From Arthrobacter sp. H16F315 (GTDB lineage: Bacteria; Actinomycetota; Actinomycetes; Actinomycetales; Micrococcaceae): a DNA stretch of 64,000 bases. Made by a program: the position numbers and the translations under genes. The first letter of the stretch is position 1. Each line of letters starts with the position of its first letter. Below, piece by piece: positions 1-9,831 of this stretch. Location: NCBI RefSeq assembly GCF_024124825.1, contig NZ_JAMXSS010000002.1:2480001-2544000 (forward strand). The letters run 5' to 3'. The notes beneath the pieces are model-generated. The model was not told the origin of the DNA. It ran no database searches and saw only the letters and a list, made by a program, of their open reading frames with translations.

Positions 1-1159
1 AGACCCGCACGTCCGGGTGGTAGCCGGAGAGGTCTGCGCGTTCGTGGAAGGTGACACCGTACAGCGCGTTGGCGGCGAAGAACACGCCCTCGTGCAGGAC
101 GCGGTCCAGCTCGAAGTAAGGGCGCAGGGCCTGTTCGTCCACTGCATACCGTTCGCGTTTGACCTTGGCGGAGTAGTAGGCCCAGTCCCAGGCTTCGAGC
201 GGGTGCCCGGCGATCTTGGCCAGCGCTTCTGCCTCCGCATTGGCGTTGCGGACGGCGGCCGGCGCGAGCCGGTTCATCATGGCCTGCACGGCGGCGAAGT
301 CCGGGGCGGTCTGTTGATCCACGACCAGTTCGGCGTAGTTGTCGAAGCCCAGCAGCGCAGCCTTCTCGGCCCGGAGCCGGACTGTGTCCTTGACCAGATC
401 CAAGACATCAAGGTTGCCGCCGGCGCTGCCGCGGCGAACGGACGCCTCGTACAGGCGCCGGCGGACGCCCCGTTGCTCCAGTGCGGCGAGGGCGGGCTGG
501 TTGCTGGGCTGGATGAGGGTCAGCAGGTACTTGCCTTCGTGCCCGGCAGTGCGGGCAGCCTCCGCAGCGCTGGCAACATCGTCCGCGGGAAGTCCGGCAA
601 GTTCGGCGGCGTCATCGAGCAGCAGAGCTGCGGACTTCATTGCTTCCTTGACCCGCTGGCCAAATTCCGTGCCCAACCGGGAGAGCTCGGCGTTGACGGC
701 CTTGAGCCGATCCTGGCCCCCGCCGTCGAGCTGGATGCCGGACTGGCGGAATTCCTTGAGGTATTCGTCCACCAGACGCGAAGACTCCGCGTCGAGCTGG
801 TCGGTGTTAATCGCGGCGAACCGTTCGAACAGGCCACGGTTGAGGTACACGGCGTCCTGATGGGCCGACAAACGCGGGGATAGGGTGGTCTCCAGTTCGC
901 GGATGGCGTCCGAGGCGTCGGCCGAGACGAGGGTGAAGAAGGAAGCGGCGGCGCGCTGCAGGAGCTGTCCGGACCGCTCCATGGCGAGCGCCGTATTTTC
1001 AAACGAGGCGGGTTCCGCGGTGTCCACGATCGCCTTGATCTCCGTGAGATGTGCGGCAAGGCCGGCCTCGACCGCTTCGGAGTAGTGCTCATCGGTGATG
1101 TCCGCGAAGGGCGGCAGGCCGAAGGGCAGGTGGCTGGGGCTCATCAATGGGTTGATCAT
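1..1159 (-). CDS. M3 family metallopeptidase, N-terminal part (cut by window edge)
   Basis: The reading frame stays open from the ATG at 1159 to the left edge, giving about 386 residues starting MINPLMSPSHLPFGLPPF. This opening, the long helical N-terminal region and the segment LGFDNYAELVVD are typical of the thimet oligopeptidase / peptidyl-dipeptidase Dcp family (M3), cytoplasmic zinc peptidases that degrade oligopeptides. The zinc-binding HExxH motif lies in the C-terminal third and is outside the window, so activity cannot be judged here. A purine-rich GAAAGAG lies about 8 bases before the ATG. The gene is divergent from the CapA-like gene across about 80 bp. The family is secure; Dcp versus oligopeptidase cannot be separated. 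Confidence 0.85.
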   Translation of the reverse strand, partial: MINPLMSPSHLPFGLPPFADITDEHYSEAVEAGLAAHLTEIKAIVDTAEPASFENTALAMERSGQLLQRAAASFFTLVSADASDAIRELETTLSPRLSAHQDAVYLNRGLFERFAAINTDQLDAESSRLVDEYLKEFRQSGIQLDGGGQDRLKAVNAELSRLGTEFGQRVKEAMKSAALLLDDAAELAGLPADDVASAAEAARTAGHEGKYLLTLIQPSNQPALAALEQRGVRRRLYEASVRRGSAGGNLDVLDLVKDTVRLRAEKAALLGFDNYAELVVDQQTAPDFAAVQAMMNRLAPAAVRNANAEAEALAKIAGHPLEAWDWAYYSAKVKRERYAVDEQALRPYFELDRVLHEGVFFAANALYGVTFHERADLSGYHPDVRV

Positions 1160-1227
1160 GAAATAACTCTTTCATGTAATGCAGGGAGTCTCAACGGCGG
1201 ACCGGCGTTTTTTGCCCGGCGTCATCG

Positions 1228-1239
1228 TAGGATGGCGCC
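1228..1239 (+). promoter_or_regulatory. -10 element TAGGAT placed for a leaderless start of the CapA-like gene
   Basis: TAGGAT (1228-1233) fits the actinobacterial TANNNT -10 consensus and is followed by exactly six bases before the ATG at 1240. This would put transcription start on the A of the start codon. No Shine-Dalgarno sequence precedes the ATG, which agrees with a leaderless mRNA. Confidence 0.5.
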
Positions 1240-2507
1240 ATGCGTACCCTTACCCCGACTCGGCGTGCTCGCCTGATCACCGTTGCCGCAGCCCTGTCCC
1301 TCGTAGCCTCTTTGGCTTCCTGCGGGTCCGGCGCCCAACCGGAAAACGGCGGCTCGCGTTCCGCGGCCGCCGGGAGCAGCGAGAGTGGTGCTGCATCGGC
1401 GGGGACCCCGGTACCGGGCCCGTCGACGTCACCGGCCCCGATCCCGACGCCGGGGAAGGGCCCGGCCTGCCGGGCCGTCCGTTGCGCCTCGGTGCTGGTG
1501 ACCGGCGACATGCTGGTTCATGCCCAGCTGTGGGACCAGGCCCGTGCCGACGCCCTCGCCACCGGTGCGAAGGGCCTGGACTTCGGACCGCTGCTGGAAG
1601 GCCAGCGCCGATACATCGAGAAGAGTGACCTGGCGATCTGCCACCAGGAAACACCGGTAGCCGGCCCCACCGGCCCCTTCTCCGCCTACCCCTCGTTCAA
1701 CGTCCCGCCGCAGATTATTACGGCTGCCCAGGGGTGGGCTACCAGGCCTGTACGACGGCGAGTAACCACACCATCGACCAGGGCACGGCCGGCCTGGTCC
1801 GCACGCTGGACGCCATGGACGCCGCCGGACTCCAGCACACCGGCTCGTACCGGAGCGAAGCGGACTCGCAGGGAATTATGGTCCTGCAAACCGCTGCGGC
1901 CAAAATCGCCGTCATCGATGCCAGCTATGGGTTGAACGGGCAAGTTCCGGAGGCCGACTGGCAGGTGGACATGCTCGATCCCGGGGTGATGATCGCCAAG
2001 GCCAAGAAGGCCCGCGCGTTGGGAGCGGACATCGTCCTCGCTGCCATGCACGCCGGCGACGAGTACTCCAGTGAGCCCAACGCCGAGCAGCAAAGCGTCG
2101 CCCACGCTCTCGCGGACAGCGGCCAGTTCACCATGATCTACGGTCACCACACGCACTCGGTTCTCCCGATCGAGCAGTACAAGGGGACGTGGATTGTGTA
2201 CGGACTGGGCAACGGGATCACCGAACTCTCACCGAGCTACGTGGTCAACAATGAAGGTCTCCTGGTGCGGGCACAGTTCAGCCAGGACGCCGCCGGCAAG
2301 TGGACCGCCTCCGATCTGGCCTGGGCGCCGTCGGTAATTGTCCGCAGCCCCTACCGCTGGTGTTCCGTTGCCTCCGACGCACCGCAGGGCCCCTGCGCCG
2401 GTGCCGCGGCCGACGCGGCCACCCACCTGCGCACTCAGACCGTGGTCGAGTCGATGGGAGCCGCAGCCGCGGGCGCCCACGAACTGCTCATCACGAGGGA
2501 GCCGTAG
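1240..2507 (+). CDS. CapA family lipoprotein (PGA_cap metallophosphatase-like), one frame break near 1731-1735
   Basis: The N-terminus has a basic start, a hydrophobic stretch and the lipobox LASC, so a secreted lipoprotein anchored at Cys of LASC is expected. A Ser/Pro/Gly-rich linker follows. The catalytic-like domain shows VTGDMLVH, TASNHTIDQG, AAMHAGDEY and YGHHTHSVLPIE, the metal-binding pattern of the CapA / poly-gamma-glutamate synthesis family, related to calcineurin-like phosphatases. The frame changes after ITAAQG (GGGG at 1731-1734); adding one base restores AAQGLGYQACTTASNH and about 422 residues. No capsule genes are adjacent, so the substrate is unknown. The break is probably a sequencing indel; if real, the gene is a pseudogene. 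Confidence 0.82.
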
Positions 2508-2627
2508 CGCCGGGCGGAACGGCCGCGCCCACTCCGCGGGGTCTTGCCGTGCTTCCGACCGGCGCATACCGTGGTGGTGACGCGAGAGCTGGGGGCAGTT
2601 CCTTTCACCACCGGGCAGGAGGCTTTC

Positions 2628-3465
2628 GTGGGCAGAGTACCGATAGCGGACCGGGAAACCCGGAACGGGACCTTTCCCAACGGCATGGACTACCTGAGCC
2701 TGGGCAATGGCGGGAAAAAACTCCTTTTCATCCAGGGTGGCCCGGGGAGCACGGTTCCCCCGGGGGCTGCTGCGCCAGATGCTTCGGCGGCAGTTCGCCC
2801 CACTTTTCCGGGCCGGGTACTCCGTCTGGATTGTCACCCGGCGCCGGGGAATGCCGCCGGAACACCGGGTAGCCGACATGGCGGACGACTATGCGCGGCT
2901 GATAGCCGAGGAATTCGGCGGCCGCGTGGACATTGTCGTGGCTGAGTCGTTTGGCGGAATGATCGCCCAGTACCTGGCGGCGCGGCATCCCGAATCCTTC
3001 GACCACATGGCCATGGTGGTCACCGCCGCGGAGCTGAGTGACTGGGGCAAGGACGTCGACTCCCGGATGGCGCATGCCATTGCGGACGGGGACACGGACG
3101 GCGCCGGAACGGTCTTCGCCGAGTATCTGATCCCGAACGAGCGGCTGCGGTGGCTTCGGCGGATGCTCGGACCGGTAATCAGCCGCCTGGTCATCACCGG
3201 GGCCGGCTATCCGCTGGCGGACGTCTTGACCGAAGTCGAGGCGGAAGTGAGCTTTGATTCCAGGGCCGTGCTCCCGCACATCCGGCGGCCGGTGCTGCTG
3301 CTTTGCGGTGGCTCGGACCAGTTCTTCCCGCAGGACGTTGCGCGCGAGACGGCCGGACTTATCCCGGACTGCACCCTCATCTGGTACGAGGGCATGGGTC
3401 ACCTCCGGGCAGCCTCAAGCAGCCGGATAGCCCGGGACGTCCTCGCCTATATAGGACCTGGCTAA
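2628..3465 (+). CDS. alpha/beta hydrolase, one frame break in CCCCCGGGGG at 2757-2766
   Basis: The start is GTG at 2628, five bases after AGGAGG (2617-2622). The early part reads NGMDYLSLGNGGKKLLFIQGGPGS, with the GGPGS oxyanion-type turn. After the frame break come VVAESFGGMIAQYLA (nucleophile elbow S in ESFGG), LLCGGSDQFFP (likely acid Asp) and YEGMGHLRA (likely catalytic His), a complete alpha/beta hydrolase triad. Removing one base in the G run joins the parts into about 278 residues. No signal peptide is visible, so it is presumably cytosolic. The substrate is not predictable. It converges on the methyltransferase gene that ends at 3517. Confidence 0.8.
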
Positions 3466-3516
3466 GCGACGGCGCGGTCCGGGAACGCATCGGCGCGGCG
3501 TACTGGAGTGTCCGGC

Positions 3517-4361
3517 TCAGTCCAGCCGGGGCGTGGCGAAAACATCGCTGTGGCCGATCGTGGCCTGGCCCGGATCCCGGCGGGCGGCCAGCCAGTCGGC
3601 GACTTCCCCCGGGGTCAGCTCCCGCGTCTCCAACGCGGCAGCGCCGATGCCGGTGGCGAGTTCGCGCCGGAGATCCGAATCCTCCGGTCCGAGCAGCCAG
3701 GGCGAGTCGGCGGTGTGCACGGCATAACCGTGCATCGCGAGCAGTCCCGCCAGCGCAGCCGTGGCCCGCGGACCGGTGGACGGACCGAAGCCCTTGTCCC
3801 ACTGCTGATGGCTGTTGAACGCACGAAGCACACGCCCGTCCTGCGGGTGGGCCGGCTGCCATTCCTGCCGGCCGTCGTAGCTCAGGACCGTGTAGAGCGG
3901 CAGCCCGGCCGCGCTGAGGGCGGCCGTGAACAGCTCCAGCCAGGGCTCCGAAACCAGGTCGAACAGTGCTGCGGCCGTGACAAGATCCGGAGCCGGCGCC
4001 AGCACCTGCGCCAGGTCACGGGTGAGGTCGGCCTCGGCGAAGCTGACGTCAATGCGCTTGTTCTCCTTGCGCAGCCGAAGGAGGGGCGCCTCGGACCGGC
4101 TCTCGTCCGCCCAGTCGACCAGGCGGTGCCGGGCCAAGGTCAGCAGCTGCGCGTCATAGTCCACCAGCCGCCAGGACTGGTGGTCCGGCAGGAACTTCGC
4201 GGTGCCCCGCAGATTGGACCCGGAACCGCAGCCCAGATCCACCACGCTGACTGTGTGTGTGCCGCGAAATAGGCGGACAGCTGCTGGCCTAGCTCCGAAT
4301 CCCGGGCCCGGTGGTCAGCCGGTTCGCGCAGGTCCAGCCACTCCGGGCTGAAGCCGCTCAT
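3517..4361 (-). CDS. class I SAM-dependent methyltransferase, one frame break near 4245-4261
   Basis: The ATG at 4361 overlaps the stop of the upstream glycosyltransferase (4 bases). The N-terminal 37 or so residues end at AAHTQS; the frame then shifts within a TG-repeat (4252-4261) and continues as VVDLGCGSGSNLRG, the SAM-binding motif I. LVDYDAQLLTLA (acidic ribose-binding loop) and PDLVTAAALFDLVSEPWLE (motif II region) follow. Adding one base gives about 281 residues. The acceptor is unknown. Coupling to the glycosyltransferase suggests modification of the same small molecule or glycoconjugate, which is inference. Confidence 0.8.
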
Positions 4362-5458
4362 GCCGCGTGCTCCGGGAGCAACCGGGCCACGGCCCGCACC
4401 GCGCCAGCGACCCGACCGGCAGTCTCAGACCAGGACGGCAGCGATCGTCCGGCGGCCCAGGAGCGCTCCCCGAGGTCGGCGAGGCGCTGCGGATTGGTCA
4501 AAAGTAGTCGGAGGGCATTGCCGAGGGCGGGCGCGTCGCCGGGCGGGACCTTGACGGCAGCGCCGTCCGGCACCGTCTCGGCCGCGGCCCCGCCGGTGGT
4601 GCAGATAATCGGCAGGCCGTAGGACATCGCCTCCGCCAACGCCATGCCGTAGCCCTCATAGAGGGAAGGCATCACAAAGAGGTCGCTGGAGCGGTAGGCG
4701 GCCGCCAGCTCATCCGCCGTCAGGACACCGGTAAAAGTAACCCGGCCGGCAAGGCCGTGGGCCTCGATGGCGGCGGCCACGCGGGCGTGCTCGCCCGGCA
4801 CCCGGTGAGTCTCACCGGCGATGGTGACATGCCAGTCCAGGTCAGTCAGCTGCGAAAGTGCCAGGGCCAGGACGCCGTAGGCCTTGCGTGGGGAGACCGA
4901 CCCGACGCAGAGCAGTTCCGCCCCGCGTGTGCCGTCTGAGCCTTCGGCCCGGCGTGCCGGTGGTGTCCCCGGACAGGCGATCGAGATTTTGCCGGCCTGG
5001 ACGCCGTAGTCGCGGCTCAGAGTCCGGGCCGTCACCGCGCTGGTGGCAATCACGTGCGTGGCGCGTGCCAGGGCATGGCGCTCGGTTGCCGCGAGCAACC
5101 GGCGTTCGTCTTCCGCGATCCCGGCTTCCAGTGCCAGTGGATGGTGGACGAGGGCCAGGAGCGGGTGGCCGGTCCCGTCGCCCAGCATCTCAAGCAGTGT
5201 GTCCGGGAACGCACCGAACGCGAGTCCGTCCACCATAACCGGGGTCCCGCGCCGCAGCGAGGCGAGCACCCGCCTGGTTTGTTCAACGTCAGCGGCCGTC
5301 GGAGACGGCCACTGGCCCGGGAGTTGGAGGTGCTGGACCCGGATGCCGGAGCCGGGCAGGTGCGTCAGGAGGCTGCGGTCATAGGCGTAGCCGCCGGTGG
5401 GCGCTGAAAGGTCGCCCGGGATGGCGAACACCAGCCCGGGATCTGGATCTCCAACCAT
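4358..5458 (-). CDS. GT4-type glycosyltransferase
   Basis: This is a GT-B fold enzyme of family GT4. The N-terminal half begins VFAIPGDLSAPTGGYAYD, with the glycine-rich loop typical of the acceptor domain. The C-terminal half has LLCVGSVSPRKAYGVL, VTFTGVLTADELAAAYRSSDLFVMPSLYEGYGMALAEAMSYG (in pieces), with the E-x7-E donor-binding pattern (EGYGMALAE). I place the start at ATG 5458 because GGAG lies six bases upstream; an in-frame ATG at 5470 and earlier codons have no such site. It is uninterrupted, unlike its neighbours. It is 4 bases from the methyltransferase and about 96 bases below gatD, so it may share the murT transcript. Confidence 0.85.
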   Translation of the reverse strand: MVGDPDPGLVFAIPGDLSAPTGGYAYDRSLLTHLPGSGIRVQHLQLPGQWPSPTAADVEQTRRVLASLRRGTPVMVDGLAFGAFPDTLLEMLGDGTGHPLLALVHHPLALEAGIAEDERRLLAATERHALARATHVIATSAVTARTLSRDYGVQAGKISIACPGTPPARRAEGSDGTRGAELLCVGSVSPRKAYGVLALALSQLTDLDWHVTIAGETHRVPGEHARVAAAIEAHGLAGRVTFTGVLTADELAAAYRSSDLFVMPSLYEGYGMALAEAMSYGLPIICTTGGAAAETVPDGAAVKVPPGDAPALGNALRLLLTNPQRLADLGERSWAAGRSLPSWSETAGRVAGAVRAVARLLPEHAA

Positions 5459-5554
5459 GGCGGACTCCATTTCGAGCGACGGATGAGCGACGGGCCGCAG
5501 GTCACGGCACGCGAGACCCATGCTACCCGGATAGCCCGGACGGCGCCTTGGCCG

Positions 5555-6276
5555 TCAGCGCGGGCGGCGGGCGGCGTGGTCGCGGGCCAGGACGGCGTAC
5601 GAGTCGTCCGGGGTACCCGGCGAGAAGCTGCCGTATTTGCGCTCGACGGCGGTCCGGATCAGGAAGTCTGCCAGGACCGGGTTCTTGGGCAATAGTGAGC
5701 CGTGCAGGTAGCTGGCCACAATGTTGCGGTAGCGGGCCCCTTCCTGGCCGGAACTGCTGTTGTTGCCCGTGCCCTTGGCGGTGACTCCCAGCGGCGAGAC
5801 GCCCGGGCCCAGGCTGGTCTGCCCGCTGTGGTTCTCATACCCCAGCACGGTGCCGAACTCGGGGAGGTCACCGACACGTTGCCGATCAGCCGCTCATCGG
5901 TGCCGTGGGTTTCCACGTCCAGGATGCCAATTCCCGGGATGATTGAACCCGTCCGGGTTTTGAAGAACTTCCCGAACAGCTGGTAGAGGCCGCAAATCAC
6001 CAGCATCGGGGTGCCGTCCTCGGCCAGTTCCTTGAGCGCGGATTCGCGCGAGAGCAGGTCGTCCTGGATAACAAGCTGTCCGCTGTCCTGTCCGCCGCCT
6101 CCGACTACCAGGTCGATGTCTGCCGGAAAGGCGTCGCCGACGTTGTACTCAAGCAATTCCGGCGTGTAGCCGTGCCAGCGCAGCCGCTGTGCCAACACCA
6201 GGGCGTTTCCCCAGTCGCCGTAGATGTTCATGTCCCGCGGGTACAGCTGGAGGACCCGGATGGTTCCTTTGCTCAT
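5555..6276 (-). CDS. gatD: lipid II isoglutaminyl synthase, glutamine amidotransferase subunit GatD; frame break near 5861-5864
   Basis: GatD releases ammonia from glutamine for MurT, which amidates the alpha-carboxylate of D-Glu in lipid II stem peptides. The N-terminus (VLQLYPRDMNIYGDWGN) and GGGGQDSGQ are family hallmarks. The class I amidotransferase nucleophile is Cys95 in MLVICGLYQLFG, and the catalytic His is in SYLHGSLLPKNP. The frame breaks at a GGGG run (5861-5864); adding one base restores LPEFGTVLGYENHSGQT and about 240 residues. It overlaps the murT stop by 4 bases, as expected for a two-subunit enzyme. The enzyme is needed for normal cell wall cross-linking, so a true frameshift is unlikely. 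Confidence 0.9.
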
Positions 6277-7623
6277 GAGACCACCTCCACAGTGGTGATT
6301 TTGGCCAGCTCGCGGCGGATGGCCAGCATCGCCGTGTAGGTGCAGAAGATTCGTTTGGGCTTGTTTTTGGCCCCGCGGATAAAGGCTGCCAGCGCGGGCG
6401 CAATCTCGGTATTCACGGCGCCGATCGAGACGTCGTTATACTGCAGCCGGAGTGCCATGTCGTAAGCGCGGGAGCCGCTCAACTGGTCCACGCCGCCTTC
6501 GCTCAGGGTGTCGAACTCCACATCCCAGAGCCAGGACATGTCCCGGCCGTCGGCATAGTTGTCATTGATTGCGATCATCGTGGCGTACCCCGCAGCAGGA
6601 AACGACTTCAGCCCGAGGCGGAAGCCGCTGGGGTTCTTCACCAGCACCAGGTCCAGCGGCAGGCCGTCGACGACGAGGCTTTCTCCGCGGCCAAAGGCCG
6701 GTGCCACCCGGGACAGGGCCGCCAGCAGGCTCTCGTTGTCCGCGACGGCCGTTTTTCCAGGGACAGGGTCCCCCACCGCAATTGCCCGCGCCAAGGTCAG
6801 CGCGGCCGCGGCGTTAAAGATGTTGTAGACACCGCGGAGCTTCATCGCCGTGGTGGCCGTGACGCCGTCGTACTCAAAGTCCGCGTCCGCCGCGCCGACC
6901 CGGCGAAGCACAACGTCGGCATGCGGCTTGGCGGGAGCCGGCGGCACCGGGCTGCCGGGGGCGGTCCGCATCTCGTCGTCGTTTGGGAAGGTGCTCAGCA
7001 GGGAATCATCCAAGCCGAAGTAGAGGACGTCGGGGCCGCTGTGCGTGCCTGTTTTTCCCGTGCCCGTTACGTGCGGTTGCGCGGAGAGGGTTTCCGCGAT
7101 CCGTGCGACGCGGGGGTCCTCGCGGTTCAGCACGACGGTTCCGGTGGTTTTGGCGGCGATGTGCTGCAGCAGCTGGGCGGTCTTGTCGATCTCGCCAAAA
7201 CGGTCCAGCTGATCCCGCAGGACGTTGAGCAGGAGGCAGTAGCGCGGCGGCACCTGGTTCACGAAGTGCACCGCGTGCGCCTCGTCCAGTTCCAGCACGG
7301 CGACGTCCGCGTCGAGGCGTCCCAGCCAGTCCACCTCGCCGAGCAGCGCAGCGGCCACGCCGCGGGTGAAGTTGCTGCCGGTGCGGTTGGTGAAGACCTT
7401 CAGGCCCTGGCTCTCCAGGGAGTTCGACCACCATCTTCGTGGTGGTGGTCTTGCCGTTGGTGCCGCTGACGACGGCGACGCCGTGCGGCAGCGTGGACAG
7501 CGTCCTGCGCATAAACCCGGGGTCGATTTTTTCGACGACCAGCCCCGGCAGGGCAGAGCCTCCGCCCCTGAGCCGGGACACCCGGCGGACGAGCTTGCCG
7601 AGCGGAACGCTGAAGTAAAACAT
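6273..7623 (-). CDS. murT: lipid II isoglutaminyl synthase, Mur-ligase-like subunit MurT; frame break at 7416-7424
   Basis: MurT is the ATP-using, Mur-ligase-fold partner of GatD. The P-loop is VVSGTNGKTTTTK; DVAVLELDEAH and LLLNVLRDQLDRFGE are Mur ligase central-domain motifs; the C-terminal domain contains INDNYADGRDMSWLWDVEF, the family's catalytic Asp region. Removing one base from GGG near 7418 converts the broken segment into ELLESQGLKVFTNRTGSNF and gives about 449 residues. The Cys4 zinc-ribbon insert known from firmicute MurT is absent: the segment after the central domain has no CxxC. A TATATT box lies seven bases before the ATG. It is divergent from pdxT. Confidence 0.9.
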
Positions 7624-7692
7624 GCTCTGTAATATATCCCAGCGACGGCATGGAAGCCCGCCGGGCGGCGGCGGCGGGTTCGTTCAGGCCAC

Positions 7693-7704
7693 TATGCTGT
7701 TCGG
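7693..7704 (+). promoter_or_regulatory. -10 element TATGCT placed for a leaderless pdxT start
   Basis: TATGCT (7693-7698) is followed by six bases (GTTCGG) and then the ATG of pdxT at 7705. This is the spacing that makes the start codon the first transcribed triplet. There is no ribosome binding site. The murT promoter lies in the same 81-bp divergent region. Confidence 0.55.
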
Positions 7705-8406
7705 ATGACCAACCCCTCTTCTGCCTCCTCTTCCCGCGCGGGTTCGGGCCTGCGGATCGGCGTCCTGGCCCTTCAGGGCGACTTCCGCGAACACCTGCGC
7801 GCGGTGGAAGAAGCCGGCGCCACGGGCATCGGCGTCCGCCGGGCGTCCGAACTCGACGGCCTCGATGGCCTCATCATTCCCGGCGGTGAATCGACAACCA
7901 TCGACAAGCTGTCCCGGGCCTTCGGACTGCGTGATCCGCTGCGCACCCGCATCCGGGCCGGGCTGCCGGTCTACGGTTCCTGCGCCGGGATGATTCTCCT
8001 CGCCGAGGAAATCGCCGACCCCGCAAAGGACCTCGCCGGCAACCCCCAGCAGACCTTCGGGGGCCTTGACATCACGGTGCGCCGGAACGCCTTCGGCCGG
8101 CAGCGTGAGTCTTTCGAAACGGATCTCGATTTCAAGGGCTTGGGCTTCAGTGCCACCGGCGACGGCGTCGCCCCCGTGCACGCTGTTTTTATCCGCGGAC
8201 CGTGGGTGGAACGCGTCGGCGACGGCGTGGAGGTCCTCGCCGTAGTGGAGCCGGCCGGCGCCTCCCACCCCGAGGCGCTGGCCGGGGCGGCTAGAATTGT
8301 TGCTGTGCGTTCCGGCAAGCTGCTGGCCACCTCCTTCCACCCGGAAGTGACGGGGGAGAAGCGTGTGCATAAATTGTTTATTCGAATGATCAGAGGAGAA
8401 GCGTAA
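7705..8406 (+). CDS. pdxT: pyridoxal 5'-phosphate synthase, glutaminase subunit PdxT
   Basis: PdxT hydrolyses glutamine and channels ammonia to PdxS, which makes PLP from ribose 5-phosphate and glyceraldehyde 3-phosphate. The 233-residue protein begins with a short disordered Ser-rich tail and then [15 protein letters not shown]. Motifs are IPGGEST, the nucleophile Cys in [13 protein letters not shown], and the His/Glu pair in [10 protein letters not shown], all intact. The synthase partner pdxS is not adjacent; the upstream neighbour is divergent murT, so pdxS must lie elsewhere. Three bases separate the stop from yebC, suggesting co-transcription with yebC-ruvCAB. Confidence 0.95.
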   Translation: MTNPSSASSSRAGSGLRIGVLALQGDFREHLRAVEEAGATGIGVRRASELDGLDGLIIPGGESTTIDKLSRAFGLRDPLRTRIRAGLPVYGSCAGMILLAEEIADPAKDLAGNPQQTFGGLDITVRRNAFGRQRESFETDLDFKGLGFSATGDGVAPVHAVFIRGPWVERVGDGVEVLAVVEPAGASHPEALAGAARIVAVRSGKLLATSFHPEVTGEKRVHKLFIRMIRGEA

Positions 8407-8409
8407 AGC

Positions 8410-9165
8410 ATGTCAGGCCACTCCAAATGGGCGACGACCAAGCACAAGAAGGCCATCCTCGACAGCCGCCGGGCCAAGTCGTTCGCCAAGCTGATCAAGA
8501 ACATCGAAGTCGCCGCACGGATGGGCGGTCCGGACCTCGCCGGCAACCCGGGCCTGGAACTCGCCGTCACCAAGGCAAAAAAGACATCGGTCCCCGCTGA
8601 CAACATCGACCGTGCCATCAAGCGCGGCGCCGGCCTCACCGGCGAAGTGGTTGACTACACCGAGATCATGTACGAATGCCGCGGGCCGCAGGGCTCGGCG
8701 CTGCTGATCGAGTGCCTGACCGACAACAAAAACCGTGCCGCCTCCGAAGTCCGGCTCGCCATTTCCCGCAACGGCGGAACCATCGCCGATCCCGGTTCGG
8801 TCAGCTACCTCTTCTCCCGCAAGGGTGTCGTTTCGCTGCCGAAGAACGGCCTCAGCGAGGACGATGTCCTGATGGCCGTCCTGGACGCCGGCGCCGAGGA
8901 AGTCAAGGACCACTCGGACAGCTTCGAGATCCATTCCGAGCCGACGGACCTGCAGGCCATCCGCGATGCCCTCAAGGACGCGGGGATCGAATACGATTCC
9001 GACGAGGCCGAGTTTGTCCCGTCCATGCAGGTTCCGCTGGACCTCGAAGCCGCCAAAAAGTTCATGAAGCTTGTCGATGCCCTCGAAGAACTCGATGACG
9101 TCCAGAACGTCTACAGCAACGCCGACCTCAGCGACGAAGTGCAGGCCGCCCTGGAAGCGGAGTGA
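8410..9165 (+). CDS. yebC: YebC/PmpR family DNA-binding regulatory protein
   Basis: The 251-residue protein starts [18 protein letters not shown], the signature opening of the YebC/PmpR family, and has the usual [13 protein letters not shown] and NIDRAIKRG segments followed by the acidic C-terminal lobe. Family members are cytoplasmic; they have been described as transcription regulators and, more recently, as translation factors that relieve ribosome stalling at proline-rich stretches. The position immediately before ruvCAB is conserved in many bacteria. Its TGA overlaps the GTG of ruvC, indicating translational coupling. Confidence 0.95.
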   Translation: MSGHSKWATTKHKKAILDSRRAKSFAKLIKNIEVAARMGGPDLAGNPGLELAVTKAKKTSVPADNIDRAIKRGAGLTGEVVDYTEIMYECRGPQGSALLIECLTDNKNRAASEVRLAISRNGGTIADPGSVSYLFSRKGVVSLPKNGLSEDDVLMAVLDAGAEEVKDHSDSFEIHSEPTDLQAIRDALKDAGIEYDSDEAEFVPSMQVPLDLEAAKKFMKLVDALEELDDVQNVYSNADLSDEVQAALEAE

Positions 9166-9739
9166 CGCTGCGCGTCCTCGGCGTCGACCCGGGCCTCACC
9201 CGCTGCGGGATCGGCGTCGTGGACGTTGAGAAAACCGCCGGGCCACGATGGTGGCGTTCGGCGTCGTCGGGACCTCGCCGGAGGAAAGCCTGGACCAGCG
9301 CCTCCTGGTCATCGCGACCTCCATCGACGAGTGGCTGGACAAGTACACACCGCACGTCCTGGCCGTTGAGCGCGTCTTTTCCCAGCTGAACGTCAGCACC
9401 GTGATGGGGGTGGCCCAGGCCTCGGGCGTGGTGATCGCCGCTGCCGCGCGCCGCGGCATCCCGGTAGCGCTGCACACACCGTCCGAGGTCAAAGCCGCCG
9501 TGACCGGCAGCGGCACGTCCAACAAGGATGCCGTGACCAAGCTGGTTACCAAGATCCTCCGCCTTGACGCCCCGCCGCGGCCGGCCGACGCCGCCGACGC
9601 CCTGGCGTTGGCCATCACCCACGCCTGGCGGGCCGGAAGCGGCGCGGCCGTCAGCACCACCGGGCCCGGCAGCGGCTCCTTGACTCCCGCGCAACGGGCT
9701 TGGGCCGACGCGGAGGCCAAAGCGCGCCGCACCCGCTGA
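9162..9739 (+). CDS. ruvC: crossover junction endodeoxyribonuclease RuvC; frame break at AAAA 9231-9234
   Basis: RuvC is the Holliday junction resolvase acting with RuvAB. GTG start at 9162 overlaps yebC. The N-terminal active-site Asp is in [14 protein letters not shown]; the Glu is in [11 protein letters not shown]; the final acidic pair is in [12 protein letters not shown]. The frame shifts in the A4 run after VVDVE; adding one base gives [14 protein letters not shown] and about 192 residues. The C-terminus carries about 25 extra low-complexity residues. A single-base sequencing error is the simplest explanation. Confidence 0.92.
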
Positions 9740-9831
9740 ATGTCCGGTGCGCTTGCTAGGGTATTCGTAGATATGTTCGGATAGCCGGGTCCTCCCGGTT
9801 CATGTATGGCTGAATTTTCAGGAGCCCGGCT

